Of a stretch of DNA of 64,000 nt, positions 31,925 to 40,585 are shown in pieces. Within the stretch, counting starts at the first letter, position 1. The number at the start of each line of letters is the position of its first letter. A program made the translations under genes and the position numbers. Location: positions 1-64,000 of the forward strand of contig NZ_RHLQ01000016.1 in the NCBI RefSeq assembly GCF_003711845.1, read 5' to 3'. The DNA comes from Lysinibacillus halotolerans. GTDB taxonomy: Bacteria > Bacillota > Bacilli > Bacillales_A > Planococcaceae. Below the pieces are notes generated by a model. It ran no database searches and was not told the DNA's origin. It saw nothing but the letters and a program-made list of their open reading frames with translations.

Positions 31925-32659
31925 TTATTTCCAATTGAAACCTTTTGAAGCTAAAAATTCTTTAATGAACGGTCTTCTTTGTTCAACTAAGAAATCAGCC
32001 ATTTGTTTTGTCCAATTAGACATTTTTTGATTCGAACTACGGCTTGCATAATAGTTTTCCATCGTTGCATCGTATTCATCTAGTAACGTATCGTATTTTT
32101 CCGCGTTATAATCATTTTCATGTAAAATCGCTTCAACTGGAAGACGTGGTTTTGTTTCGTTACGTTTTGTCGGAGTTCCGATCGTCATAGCAAACAATGG
32201 GAAAACATAGTCCGGTAAATTGAATAGTTCACTAATTTCTTTTGGATTGTTTCGAGCGCCACCAATATAACAAATGCCATAACCAGCATCTTCAGCAGCA
32301 ATAACGAAATTTTGGGCAAAAATGCCAACATCCGCCACACCGACTATTACATTTTCCGCACTATCTGCCACAATGTCGACTCCATGTTTTTGTCCAGCAA
32401 CTTGTAGACGTTTAAAATCGACGCAGAATAAAAATGCAGCGCCTGCTGTTTTAAATTGGAACTCATTATTAGACAGCTCACCAAGCTTTTGTTTCTTTTC
32501 TTCATCTGTCACCCAAATGACGCTATATGCTTGTACAAAATGTGAGCTCGCAGCCATTTGTGCAGTTTGAATTAAGTCGATTACCGTTTCTTTCGGTATT
32601 TGTTCACCTGTATATTTTCGAACAGATGAATGACTACGTAATAAATCCTTTGCTGACAT
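31925..32659 (-). CDS. NADPH-dependent nitro/flavin reductase (NfsA/NfrA type)
   Basis: 244-residue FMN-containing oxidoreductase. N-terminal LLRSHSSVRKYTGEQIP carries the FMN-phosphate-binding RxHxSVRxY pattern. AASSHFVQAYSVIWV, GYGICYIGGARNNP and MTIGTPTKRNETKPRLP are typical of group A nitroreductases. The family reduces nitroaromatics, quinones or FMN using NADPH. The frame extends to 32755, but GGGGAGGAAAAGGAA immediately before ATG 32659 fixes the start. A perfect 16-bp hairpin lies in its leader (32702-32739). Confidence 0.88.
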   Translation of the reverse strand: MSAKDLLRSHSSVRKYTGEQIPKETVIDLIQTAQMAASSHFVQAYSVIWVTDEEKKQKLGELSNNEFQFKTAGAAFLFCVDFKRLQVAGQKHGVDIVADSAENVIVGVADVGIFAQNFVIAAEDAGYGICYIGGARNNPKEISELFNLPDYVFPLFAMTIGTPTKRNETKPRLPVEAILHENDYNAEKYDTLLDEYDATMENYYASRSSNQKMSNWTKQMADFLVEQRRPFIKEFLASKGFNWK

Positions 32660-32701
32660 TTCCTTTTCCTCCCCTTTTAAATATGTATTTCCTCTTAAAA
32701 C

Positions 32702-32739
32702 ATATAGCCCTAAAGAGAAAATACTCTTTAGGGCTATAT
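32702..32739 (-). terminator. Perfect 16-bp hairpin between plsY and the nitroreductase gene
   Basis: ATATAGCCCTAAAGAG (32702-32717) is the exact complement of CTCTTTAGGGCTATAT (32724-32739), 6-nt loop. On the minus strand it is followed only by TATGTTTTAAG, so the T-tract is poor. It may end plsY transcripts or act as a leader element of the nitroreductase. Confidence 0.55.
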
Positions 32740-32796
32740 TAGTATATTTTAACATGATTTACAAAAGGGGAACCTTCACTACTAATGGGAATCTGT

Positions 32797-33447
32797 TTAG
32801 TTTTTCTTAAAGGCGGATGTAATTTTTGGTTCCGACCCGATACGTAATCGCTTTACATTTTCCACATGGAGATACAGAGCAATTAAGAATAGAGTAAGGG
32901 CGATTAAAAATGGCCAAATCGTTGGCTCGATTAGTAGCGCAGTTACGCCAAAAAAGATATACAAAACAAATACGCCAATAATTAGGTAATTCGTTAGTAG
33001 GGAAGTAACAACAAGGGCAAGAACAGCCATTAAACCGAATTTCCAATCGAGTGCAATGAAAATGCCAATTAGAGATGCTGTTCCTTTTCCGCCTCGAAAT
33101 TTCATATGAACCGGGAAGTTGTGCCCGAGTATAACGGCAGCTCCGATTAAATAAAGTAAAATTGAAATTTGGCCACTCGAAAAATTGGTAAAATTCGTTA
33201 AAATGACTCGAAGTAAAACAACTGCCAATACACCTTTTCCGATATCTATTAAAGCAACAAGAACCCCATACTTCCATCCAAGGGATAACGTTGCGTTTGA
33301 TGCACCTGCATTACCATGGCCAACTTCTTTTAAGTTAACGCCCGATAAAAGTTTAGCCACATTGGATCCATGTAAACAACCAATGAAATAACCGAATATA
33401 AGGACGAGAATGATAGGATATAACAAAAACAAAAGGCTCCTTTCCAT
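32797..33447 (-). CDS. plsY: Glycerol-3-phosphate acyltransferase PlsY (acyl-phosphate dependent)
   Basis: 216-residue membrane enzyme that moves an acyl group from acyl-phosphate to glycerol 3-phosphate, the first step of phospholipid synthesis. Motif 1 appears as VGHGNAGASNATLSLG, motif 2 as GHNFPVHMKFRGGKG, and motif 3 is less clear. Motif 1 has GNAGASN where GSGNxGATN is usual, suggesting the second PlsY-type paralogue found in some Bacillales. ATG 33447 has no ribosome site. AAGGAG at 33442-33437 within the frame suggests the true start is TTG 33432 or TTG 33426. Confidence 0.85.
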   Translation of the reverse strand: MERSLLFLLYPIILVLIFGYFIGCLHGSNVAKLLSGVNLKEVGHGNAGASNATLSLGWKYGVLVALIDIGKGVLAVVLLRVILTNFTNFSSGQISILLYLIGAAVILGHNFPVHMKFRGGKGTASLIGIFIALDWKFGLMAVLALVVTSLLTNYLIIGVFVLYIFFGVTALLIEPTIWPFLIALTLFLIALYLHVENVKRLRIGSEPKITSAFKKN

Positions 33448-33510
33448 AAAGATGTATTTATAGTATACTCTATGATTCTATAAGAAGTTTCGAAAAATTA
33501 AAAAAGATTA

Positions 33511-33539
33511 TTGACAAGTAAATCACTATGATTTATAGT
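33511..33539 (+). promoter_or_regulatory. SigA-type promoter of the S-box/metY transcript
   Basis: TTGACA (33511-33516), a 17-bp spacer and TATAGT (33534-33539), about 25 bases before the riboswitch. Confidence 0.85.
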
Positions 33540-33570
33540 GAATTCAACGATGGAACATGAATCAAATACC

Positions 33571-33677
33571 TTTATCCAGAGAGGCGGAGGGACTAGGCCC
33601 TATGATGCCCAGCAACCAGCGTGAATACGCAAAGGTGCTAATTCCTACAGATTTTGATTAGATCTGAAAGATAAGGG
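33571..33677 (+). promoter_or_regulatory. SAM-I (S-box) riboswitch
   Basis: Contains the S-box core: AGAGGCGGAGGGACT, GGCCCTATGATGCCCAGCAACC, AAAGGTGCTAATTCC and the closing arm GATCTGAAAGATAAGG pairing with CTTTATC. With SAM bound, the downstream terminator (33700-33726) forms and metY is off. Confidence 0.96.
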
Positions 33678-33699
33678 GAGGAAAAATTGCAGCTTGCAG

Positions 33700-33726
33700 C
33701 CCTCTTCTTTAGAAGAGGGCTTTTTG
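33700..33726 (+). terminator. Riboswitch-controlled terminator
   Basis: GCCCTCTTC (33700-33708) pairs with GAAGAGGGC (33713-33721), followed by T5. It lies 63 bases before metY. Confidence 0.92.
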
Positions 33727-33789
33727 TTTTTCCAAAAGGTCCTCCTCATACTAAGATCGCCCATCGATACTATATTAGGAGGAAGAAAC

Positions 33790-35097
33790 ATGTCACAACA
33801 ACGTCCGGAAACCCAATTGCTTCATGGCGGTCAAAAACCAGACCCTGTAACAGGAGCAATTGCAGTACCAATTTACCGAACAACGGCCTATGCTTTTGAA
33901 AATACGGAGCATGCACGCCAATTGTTCGCACTAGAACAACCAGGAAACATTTATTCTCGCATCATGAATCCAACTGTAGACGTTTTTGAGCAACGAGTTG
34001 CTTTACTAGAAGGGGGAACTGCAGCTGTTGCATTATCATCTGGTGCTGCTGCCATTGCCTTTTCTATTTTAAACATAGCTGGTGCAGGAGATGAAATCGT
34101 ATCAGCTGGTTCATTATACGGCGGCACGTATAATTTATTCGCAAATACTTTACCGCGTTATGGAATTACAACAACCTTTGTAGATGAAAGGGACCCAGTA
34201 AACTTTGAGGCTGCTATTACAGATAAGACAAAGGCAATTTATGCAGAAACAGTTGGGAACCCTAGTTTAAACATTTTAGATATTGAGAGAATAGCGGAAA
34301 TTGCTCATGCGCATGGTCTTCCGTTAATCATCGATAATACATTCCCATCCCCATACGGATGTAACCCGATTGAGTTTGGCGCGGATGTTGTTGTCCATTC
34401 AGCAACGAAATGGATTGGCGGTCATGGAACGACAATCGGAGGCGTTGTTGTTGATGCTGGTAAATTCGATTGGACACAAGGTCGATTCCCAGGATTCACA
34501 GAGCCAGATGAGTCTTACCATGGTTTACGTTATGGAATTGACACGGCTACGGCTGCATTTGCCACAAAGCTTCGTGTTCAATTATTACGTGACTTTGGTC
34601 CAACATTAAGTGCTGATAGTGCATTTAACTTCCTACAAGGGTTAGAAACGCTTCATTTGCGTTATACAAAGCATGGTGAAAATGCATTAAAAGTTGCGGA
34701 ATATCTTGAAAGCCACCCATTCGTGGAATACGTAAACTATCCAGGGAAAGAAAATTTCCCATCGCATTCATTAGCGAAAAAATATTTGAAAAACGGCTAC
34801 GGATCAATGCTTACATTTGGCATTAAAGGTGGACGAGAAGTGGGAAGTAAAGTAATCGATAACGTTCAATTATTTTCCCACGTGGCAAATGTAGGGGATG
34901 CAAAATCATTAATTATCCATCCAGCATCAACTACTCATCAACAATTATCACCTGAAGAGTTAAAGGTTGCCGGCGTTTCAGAAGAGCTCATTCGCCTATC
35001 AGTCGGCCTAGAAGCTGTTGAAGATATTATTGCAGATTTGGATCAAGCATTATCAAAAGCGGTTGAAGGGGTAACGGAAACAAACGCTGCATTATAA
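33790..35097 (+). CDS. metY: O-acetylhomoserine sulfhydrylase (Cys/Met metabolism PLP enzyme)
   Basis: 435-residue PLP enzyme that makes homocysteine from O-acetylhomoserine and sulfide (direct sulfhydrylation). Family marks: [52 protein letters not shown], and the PLP lysine in [15 protein letters not shown]-terminal [21 protein letters not shown] is typical of MetY. Control by the upstream S-box agrees with a methionine-pathway role. The frame continues upstream through the terminator to 33694, but AGGAGG six bases before ATG 33790 fixes the start. Confidence 0.95.
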   Translation: MSQQRPETQLLHGGQKPDPVTGAIAVPIYRTTAYAFENTEHARQLFALEQPGNIYSRIMNPTVDVFEQRVALLEGGTAAVALSSGAAAIAFSILNIAGAGDEIVSAGSLYGGTYNLFANTLPRYGITTTFVDERDPVNFEAAITDKTKAIYAETVGNPSLNILDIERIAEIAHAHGLPLIIDNTFPSPYGCNPIEFGADVVVHSATKWIGGHGTTIGGVVVDAGKFDWTQGRFPGFTEPDESYHGLRYGIDTATAAFATKLRVQLLRDFGPTLSADSAFNFLQGLETLHLRYTKHGENALKVAEYLESHPFVEYVNYPGKENFPSHSLAKKYLKNGYGSMLTFGIKGGREVGSKVIDNVQLFSHVANVGDAKSLIIHPASTTHQQLSPEELKVAGVSEELIRLSVGLEAVEDIIADLDQALSKAVEGVTETNAAL

Positions 35098-35108
35098 AAG
35101 TTGATGAT

Positions 35109-35147
35109 GAAAACGACAATTAGCATTCATTGGTGAAAGTCGTTTTC
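35109..35147 (+). terminator. Hairpin after metY, weak terminator
   Basis: GAAAACGAC (35109-35117) pairs with GTCGTTTTC (35139-35147) around a 21-nt loop. No T-tract follows beyond the stem. Confidence 0.5.
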
Positions 35148-35208
35148 GCTATTTATGCCATTCATGGGGCTGTTGATTTTTTAAAACCTAGTAATTTTAT
35201 TTGTTTTA

Positions 35209-35237
35209 TTGACATTATAAAGATTGCTTATTATACT
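35209..35237 (+). promoter_or_regulatory. SigA-type promoter of the Panacea-like gene
   Basis: TTGACA (35209-35214), a 17-bp spacer and TATACT (35232-35237). The gene starts about 80 bases downstream of the expected transcription start. Confidence 0.8.
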
Positions 35238-35320
35238 TGGTTTAATAAGAACCGATACACGTTGCCACTTTAGTTTTCTTATACGAGGTTAGTAAATTTT
35301 CATTCAAGGAGTGTTGTTAA

Positions 35321-35710
35321 ATGGGAAATATTTATAGTGCTCAAAATGTTGCAGCTTTTTTTATATACGAATTAAATGAAAGAAAACAGTTTGTTAATGC
35401 CGATGCATTGCAATATTTATTAGCTGAAGTAGAGTCATTGTGGAATGAGCATTATGGGCATAGTGCATTTTCGGAGGAAAAGGCGAATTTCATTGAAAAT
35501 CCATATATAATAAAAGAGGTTTATGAGACGTATAAAGAATACGGTCAGCAACATATAGAGTTGCCGGCAAAAGAGTGGTATTTAGAATATGGTCAATTTC
35601 AACTTGTATACCGTACAATCGGTTTACCAGCCTTTACAGCTGAAGAAAAGTTGCTTATGAATATCATTATGAATAAGTTTCCTAAAAGCATTTTGAAAAA
35701 AGTATCTTAA
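35321..35710 (+). CDS. Small protein resembling the Panacea (DUF4065) fold
   Basis: 129 residues, soluble. The N-terminal half (YSAQNVAAFFIYELNERKQFVNADALQYLLAEVESLWNEHYG, seen over residues 5-46) follows the Panacea/DUF4065 pattern of an opening A-x3-I helix, a short loop and a LQ-x-LLY-type helix. Panacea proteins often act as antitoxins or phage-associated regulators. No toxin-like partner is next to it. It forms a complete monocistronic unit with a perfect-spacing promoter and a strong terminator. The resemblance is my reading and may be distant. Confidence 0.5.
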   Translation: MGNIYSAQNVAAFFIYELNERKQFVNADALQYLLAEVESLWNEHYGHSAFSEEKANFIENPYIIKEVYETYKEYGQQHIELPAKEWYLEYGQFQLVYRTIGLPAFTAEEKLLMNIIMNKFPKSILKKVS

Positions 35711-35731
35711 TCTTCCCATTTAACAATAAAG

Positions 35732-35759
35732 AAGTCAGCACATTTGTGCTGGCTTTTTT
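35732..35759 (+). terminator. Terminator after the Panacea-like gene
   Basis: AAGTCAGCACA (35732-35742) pairs with TGTGCTGGCTT (35745-35755), with one G-T pair and T run to 35759. Confidence 0.9.
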
Positions 35760-35763
35760 ATTT

Positions 35764-36156
35764 AAGGCTGCCAGAGCAGGCGAAGCAGGAAAAGGATTTG
35801 CAGTTGTAGCGGATGAAGTAAGGAAATTAGCCGAACAATCAGCAAATGCAACGAATCAAATCGCGGATATTATTAGCCATATTCAAAAGGACATAAACGA
35901 AGCGATAAAAACAATGGCAACGGGTACGGAAGAAGTTACGACAGCTATACACCATATGTCAAATCAATCAAAACTTGTAGCAGCTTCTACAACAATTGTT
36001 CAAAACTTAACGAATGAAAATTTAGCCGGTGTCCAAAATATCTCTGCATCAACAGAAGAACAATTGGCGTCCATGCAAGAAATTTCTGCATCTGCAGATG
36101 AATTGTCCGTCATGGAGGAAGACTTACAAAAAGTTATACAACAATTTAAATATTAA
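35764..36156 (+). pseudogene. Methyl-accepting chemotaxis protein, C-terminal fragment
   Basis: Begins abruptly after the preceding terminator with AARAGEAGKGFAVVADEVRKL, the conserved hairpin tip side of an MCP signalling domain. It runs about 130 codons through heptad-rich helix (ATNQIADIISHIQKD, EEVTTAIHHMSNQS) to a natural end. The sensor, membrane, HAMP and first half of the signalling domain are missing. There is no proper start or ribosome site. It is a 5'-deleted relic. Its own terminator is intact at 36168-36195. Confidence 0.88.
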
Positions 36157-36167
36157 TAAATGGAAAG

Positions 36168-36195
36168 CCTGTAACGATAAGTTGCAGGTTTTTTT
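36168..36195 (+). terminator. Terminator of the MCP relic
   Basis: CCTGTAAC (36168-36175) pairs with GTTGCAGG (36181-36188), followed by T7. Confidence 0.88.
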
Positions 36196-36316
36196 CATGG
36201 GGAAACAAATCTTTTATTAATAAAAGAGAAATCCTTTTCATAATCGAAAACTATTCGAAGGTTTCAAGGGTATATATAGTGAATGCATTCAGTAATGAAG
36301 AGAAAGGGTGTGAATA

Positions 36317-36868
36317 ATGAAGGAAGCGGAAATTGTTCACCAATTTCAAAATGGTGACGCCAGTGCCTTTCGGAATTTATATGATCTTTATTTTGATTAT
36401 GCAATCCGGGCGGCCACAATTGTAATGAATAACAATCATTTCTATGCGAAAGATGCTGTACAAGAAACGTTCATACGTGTCTATCAAAATATTCATTTAT
36501 ATGACCCATCTAAACCTTTTAAACCATGGTTTTATAAAATTCTTTTGAATGAGTGCAATCGAATTTTAAAACGAAATTCTAATGTCATTAGCATTGGTGA
36601 TCGCATCGGCATGTTAGAGCAAGAGGGTCATCTAAAGGAAGAAATGAGTCGTTATGTTGAATATGAAAACTTATATGATGCTATTCAGAAGTTGGATTAC
36701 CATAACCGGATACCGATCATATTGAAATATTTAAATGGATTTAAAGAACAAGAAATTGCTGAAATTATGGACGAAAATATAAACACGATTAAATCTCGAT
36801 TATTAAAAGGAAAACAAAAACTTAAACGCTTCCTAAGCTCGGATAAGGAGGGGGATAAAAATGGATGA
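36317..36868 (+). CDS. ECF-type RNA polymerase sigma factor
   Basis: 183 residues. Region 2 (NLYDLYFDYAIRAATIVMNN, DAVQETFIRVYQNI, KPWFYKILLNECNR) and region 4 (LDYHNRIPIILKYLNGFKEQEIAEIM, NTIKSRLLKGKQKL) are in standard order and length. It directs RNA polymerase to a small set of stress or envelope promoters. It overlaps the next gene, a membrane protein likely to be its anti-sigma factor, by 8 bases. No clear autoregulatory promoter with an AAC-type -35 was identified. GAAAGGGTGTGA precedes ATG 36317. Confidence 0.92.
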   Translation: MKEAEIVHQFQNGDASAFRNLYDLYFDYAIRAATIVMNNNHFYAKDAVQETFIRVYQNIHLYDPSKPFKPWFYKILLNECNRILKRNSNVISIGDRIGMLEQEGHLKEEMSRYVEYENLYDAIQKLDYHNRIPIILKYLNGFKEQEIAEIMDENINTIKSRLLKGKQKLKRFLSSDKEGDKNG

Positions 36869-37640
36869 TAAAAAAATGGAACGGGATATATATAAAACAT
36901 TAAAAGGCCATACAGATGACGTAGTTAATGAAAAGGAAGAGATATGGAACTATATCGAGTCCCAAATAAATTTACAAGAAAACAAATTGATACCTACAAC
37001 AAAGAAGAAAGAGGAGAAAAAAGTGAAACAGCGAAAAAAATCAACACGACGCTTGTTTGGTTTAGTTGTTGCGGCAGCGATAGTTGTCCTCGTCTTTGGT
37101 ATGTTCACAACGAATACGGGTCAGGCATTTGTTGAACAAATAAAACAATATTTTGTGCCTGAAAAAGAAGTAATAACGGAAATCGAAGGGGATCAAGAAC
37201 AAAGTGAAGTCATTCTTCAAGAACGGGTAGATTATATTATTTATATAGATGAAGAAAGGTATCAACTTGTTCAAGAGGGGGGGGTGGATAAAATTGTTCC
37301 GAAAGTACCTTTAGAAGATAAATATCCAGAAGTATCTATGACGATTTCTCAAATTGTAGACAAAACGCCTGAGCAGCTGGCAAATGAATATGCAGATCAA
37401 CTTAAAAGCTCCTTTGAAACCGTTAAAGAAATTGAATCAGTCACAGAGCCGGTCAATGGACTTTTAGTTTCTGCTATCGATGGTAATGAATGGGATAGTA
37501 AAGTGAATAAACTATATATTATATCAAACGGACGGGAAGGCAGTTTTGTATTTGATTTAAAATACTTTCTTGAAGCTTCTGAAGGACATGGGGCAAGATT
37601 TTATCATATGTTGAAAGAGTTCCAAATTGTCGAGGAATAA
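36861..37640 (+). CDS. Probable anti-sigma factor, single-pass membrane protein
   Basis: 259 residues. A cytoplasmic N-terminal part of about 70 residues is rich in Lys/Glu (KKKEEKKVKQRKKSTRR just before the membrane). One helix follows (LFGLVVAAAIVVLVFGMFT, about 74-92), then an extracytoplasmic domain of about 165 residues. No zinc-binding HxxxCxxC anti-sigma motif was seen. Coupling to the ECF gene by an 8-base overlap is the main evidence for the role. The external domain would be the sensor. Confidence 0.75.
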   Translation: MDDKKMERDIYKTLKGHTDDVVNEKEEIWNYIESQINLQENKLIPTTKKKEEKKVKQRKKSTRRLFGLVVAAAIVVLVFGMFTTNTGQAFVEQIKQYFVPEKEVITEIEGDQEQSEVILQERVDYIIYIDEERYQLVQEGGVDKIVPKVPLEDKYPEVSMTISQIVDKTPEQLANEYADQLKSSFETVKEIESVTEPVNGLLVSAIDGNEWDSKVNKLYIISNGREGSFVFDLKYFLEASEGHGARFYHMLKEFQIVEE

Positions 37641-37657
37641 AATTATGTTATAATAAT

Positions 37658-37691
37658 AAATAGGTATCTCTAATGAAAGAGATACCTATTT
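37658..37691. terminator. Terminator after the sigma/anti-sigma operon
   Basis: AAATAGGTATCTCT / AGAGATACCTATTT hairpin with a short AATGAA loop. Confidence 0.85.
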
Positions 37692-38060
37692 ATTTATCCT
37701 TAGAAATTCCCTATAATTGGAATAATACTTATGAAAAAATTCCGTTTGCATAATGGGGATTTTTTATTGTTTGACCTTCTTAAAAAAACAAATGTCCATC
37801 TTGGGGAGAATTTTCTTGAGTTCCTTTTCAATATACGATAGAATTTTCTTATGTTAAATTTTTCGAATTGTTTGTTTTTAACAATTAAAGAAACATTCGT
37901 GTGAAGAGTCAATAAAAAACTATCGAATTGCGTATCTAGGGCGATAAGTAGGGTAATTTTAAAGCGAGGGTTAAAATTTTATTAAAACTTTTTCCGTAAT
38001 CTTTAAGCTCGAAAAACGCCAACGATTTAGATGTACAGTGAAGATGGAGGCGAGTATAGA
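37692..38060. other. Intergenic region without visible genes
   Basis: About 370 AT-rich bases between the anti-sigma and homoserine dehydrogenase genes. No T-box, riboswitch or ORF with a ribosome site was recognised. Confidence 0.55.
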
Positions 38061-39047
38061 ATGGCAACAATCAAGGCTGCCATCTTAGGTTTTGGCACAG
38101 TAGGTCAAGGAATATTTCATGTTTTAAATGAAAAACGTGAAGAACTTCGTGACAAATTAGGATTGGAATTAGAAGTAGCAAAAATATTAGTACGTGATCC
38201 ATCAAAAGAACGGGTGCCAGGAACAGCCCACCTTTTAACTGATAGTATCGACGATGTTCTTTCTGTTAAAGGACTCCAAGTCGTATTTGAAGCGATTGTG
38301 AATGAAGAACCTTCATTTACATATTTAAAAAAGGCTGTTGAAAACAAATGTCATGTTATTACGGCCAATAAAGTCATGTTTGCTAAGCGTGGACTTGAAT
38401 TGCAAGAATTAGCAAAACAAAACGGTGTATTTGTCGGTTATGAAGCGACAACTGCTGGCGGAGTACCAGTTATTAAAACGATGAAAAATATTTTATTAGT
38501 CAATGAAGTATCAAGTATTCAAGGTATTTTAAATGGTACGACGAATTTTATTTTGACGAAAATGCGTTCAGAAGGTTTATCCTTTGATGACGCTTTAAGG
38601 GAAGCTCAAGCATTAGGCTATGCTGAAGCGGATCCATATAATGATATTTCTGGCCAAGATGCCTTTAAGAAACTAATGATTTTAAGTTCTTTAGCCTTTG
38701 GAGAGCAACCAAATTGGGCAGATGTAGAAGTCATTGGAATCGATTGTATTACATCAAATCAAGTTGCTGATGCAACTGAACAGGGTCTTCGTTACCGCCA
38801 CGTAGCAGAAGTTGAAAAGCATCCGGATGGAACGATTTATGCTAAAGTTGCACCGATGTTAGTAGATAAAGAGCATCCACTTTATCCAATCGATGATGTT
38901 TTTAATGCGGTTACGATGGAAACGAACTACATTGGAACGTTGACATTAATTGGACCTGGTGCAGGTATGTATCCGACGGCAAGCGTCATGGTAGAAGATT
39001 ATGCTGAAATTATTGGCAAACGCGCAGGTTTTGTCGTATCGATATAA
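38061..39047 (+). CDS. hom: Homoserine dehydrogenase, short form without ACT domain
   Basis: 328-residue NAD(P)H enzyme reducing aspartate semialdehyde to homoserine, the branch to threonine and methionine. Rossmann motif AAILGFGTVGQGI, then ITANKVMFAKRG, GYEATTAGGVPVIKTM, GILNGTTNFIL and AEADPYNDISGQDAFKKL cover the nucleotide- and substrate-binding sites, including the catalytic Lys region. Classical Bacillus Hom is about 430 residues with a C-terminal ACT domain; this one ends before it. Direct threonine feedback through ACT is therefore not expected. It stands alone, without thrC or thrB next to it. ATG 38061 has GGAGGCGAG upstream. Confidence 0.93.
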   Translation: MATIKAAILGFGTVGQGIFHVLNEKREELRDKLGLELEVAKILVRDPSKERVPGTAHLLTDSIDDVLSVKGLQVVFEAIVNEEPSFTYLKKAVENKCHVITANKVMFAKRGLELQELAKQNGVFVGYEATTAGGVPVIKTMKNILLVNEVSSIQGILNGTTNFILTKMRSEGLSFDDALREAQALGYAEADPYNDISGQDAFKKLMILSSLAFGEQPNWADVEVIGIDCITSNQVADATEQGLRYRHVAEVEKHPDGTIYAKVAPMLVDKEHPLYPIDDVFNAVTMETNYIGTLTLIGPGAGMYPTASVMVEDYAEIIGKRAGFVVSI

Positions 39048-39049
39048 AA

Positions 39050-39090
39050 ACATCTTGAGGCGTTTAGAAACTCCTCAAGATGTTTTTTTA
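39050..39090 (+). terminator. Terminator after hom
   Basis: ACATCTTGAGG (39050-39060) pairs with CCTCAAGATGT (39073-39083), then T7. Confidence 0.93.
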
Positions 39091-39143
39091 TTAATATAAA
39101 TTGGAACGATCTCCAATTTATTTAATTGTATAAAGTTTATCGA

Positions 39144-39374
39144 TTAGTCTTCATCTTTAATATCTGGATCTTCAGGTATTGGGGTATTTCGCCAAATTTC
39201 GATTTCTTCTTTAATACGTTCTAATTGCTCATAATAAGTGTCGAACTGGGCGCTGTTTACGAGGAATTGTTCTCCGTCATGCACCGCTTTTATTCGGCCA
39301 GCATAAATGTAGCGAAGAACTTGTTCCTCTGGCATCGAGATGTCTTTCGCTGTTTCAGCAACAGTTTTATACAT
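39144..39374 (-). CDS. Small helix-turn-helix (excisionase/MerR-like) protein
   Basis: 76 residues. MYKTVAETAKDISMPEEQVLRYIYAGRIKAVH is a short winged helix-turn-helix of the excisionase (HTH_17) type, followed by a Glu-rich tail (EQLERIKEEIEIW) and an acidic end. It probably binds DNA or pairs with another regulator. ATG 39374 is set by AAGGAGG nine bases upstream; the open frame extends to 39425 without support. No integrase or mobile element is near, so it is likely a chromosomal gene. Confidence 0.75.
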   Translation of the reverse strand: MYKTVAETAKDISMPEEQVLRYIYAGRIKAVHDGEQFLVNSAQFDTYYEQLERIKEEIEIWRNTPIPEDPDIKDED

Positions 39375-39512
39375 GTATGATGACCTCCTTCTAATAGTAT
39401 TATATATAATTTTAATTGAAAGCACTGTTTAGGGACAGAGTTTAAATATATTCCTAAAGAAAGATGGAAGAATAGCATAGTTTAATCAATATGTACTTAA
39501 GGGGTGTAATGT

Positions 39513-40424
39513 TTGAAGATTTTACCATACATATTTGTGTTACTAGCAGCAATGCTTTGGGGAACAGTAGGAACGACTCAAACGTTTCTTGAAGGGGGGA
39601 TATCTTCCATTGCTGTTGCATCTGTACGATCAGCAATTGGTGGAGGAATATTGCTAATTATTCTTGTGTTCATGGGGAAAATAAATTTTCGAAAATGGTC
39701 TTGGAAATGGACCATTCTAGCTGCGTTAACCATTGCATTATTCCAATCGTTATTTTTTACATCGGTTCGATTTACTGGCGTAGCTCTTGGAACAGTTATA
39801 ACAATAGGCAGTTCACCGGTATTTTCAGGTATAGTAGAATGGGCGATTTGGAAAAGAAAACCGAATAGACTATGGGGAATCGCTACATCCCTTGCTGTAA
39901 TAGGATGTGTTTTATTATTTGTTAATAGAGGAGAAGCAACCGTACATCCTGTCGGTATTTTACTTGCGTTATGTGCCGGTCTAATGTTTGCCCTTTATAC
40001 GAACTGTAGTAAGCAGTTAACAGAGCGGGAAGAGACTCTCCCAGCTGTTGCTATGACTTTTACGCTCTGTTCTTTAATGTTAATTCCTTTTTCACAAGAC
40101 GGCGTCAAATGGGTATTTTCGTCACAAAATTTAGTACCGATGCTCTTTATGGGCTTAGCGGCAACGAGTATCGCTTATATTTTATTTTTAGCAGGTTTAG
40201 AAAAAATAAGTTCCTCTTCTGCTGTTACCTTATCTTTAGCAGAGCCTTTAACAGCAGCATTACTTGGTGTTTTTCTAGTAAATGAATATTTAAGTCCGAC
40301 ATCTTGGATTGGGGTAATATTATTGCTAGGAGGAATTGTTGTATTAACAGTAGGGGGAAGGAAATCGAATAGTGGTCAGAAGATAGGTGATCACTTCGAA
40401 ATTCCTTCTGATAGTTCAAGTTAA
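39513..40424 (+). CDS. EamA-family transporter (drug/metabolite transporter superfamily)
   Basis: 303-residue permease with ten predicted helices in two EamA repeats. FVLLAAMLWGTVGTTQTFLE opens the first and GILLALCAGLMFALYTNCSKQL the second; LSLAEPLTAALLGVFLVNEYLSP is the usual end of repeat two. Likely exports a metabolite; substrate unknown. TTG 39513 lies 6 nt after AAGGGGTG. A C-terminal hydrophilic tail of about 20 residues follows the last helix. Confidence 0.9.
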   Translation: MKILPYIFVLLAAMLWGTVGTTQTFLEGGISSIAVASVRSAIGGGILLIILVFMGKINFRKWSWKWTILAALTIALFQSLFFTSVRFTGVALGTVITIGSSPVFSGIVEWAIWKRKPNRLWGIATSLAVIGCVLLFVNRGEATVHPVGILLALCAGLMFALYTNCSKQLTEREETLPAVAMTFTLCSLMLIPFSQDGVKWVFSSQNLVPMLFMGLAATSIAYILFLAGLEKISSSSAVTLSLAEPLTAALLGVFLVNEYLSPTSWIGVILLLGGIVVLTVGGRKSNSGQKIGDHFEIPSDSSS

Positions 40425-40500
40425 TATGATAGATATTTGAGAACTTGCCTCTCAAGATTTTTATTGTATCGACGCAAAACAGCATGTTGAATCAATAAAA

Positions 40501-40537
40501 AGAAACCGTTTGTGGAAAATTTCAAAACGGTTTCTTC
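40501..40537. terminator. Bidirectional terminator between convergent genes
   Basis: AGAAACCGTTT (40501-40511) pairs with AAACGGTTTCT (40525-40535). T- and A-rich flanks on both sides. Confidence 0.82.
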
Positions 40538-40585
40538 CTTATACTATGGAATATAGAGATTAATAAGTTGGTTCGTTGTTTATCT

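Noticed and set aside
32807-33277. 156-codon minus-strand frame inside plsY
   Set aside because: Shadow frame of plsY in another register with Cys/Arg-rich low-quality sequence and no start signals.
33694-33789. In-frame extension of metY through the riboswitch terminator
   Set aside because: The sequence is the terminator hairpin; AGGAGG six bases before ATG 33790 and the family start both fix the later start.
34370-34609. 79-codon plus-strand frame inside metY
   Set aside because: Shadow of metY; no ribosome site.
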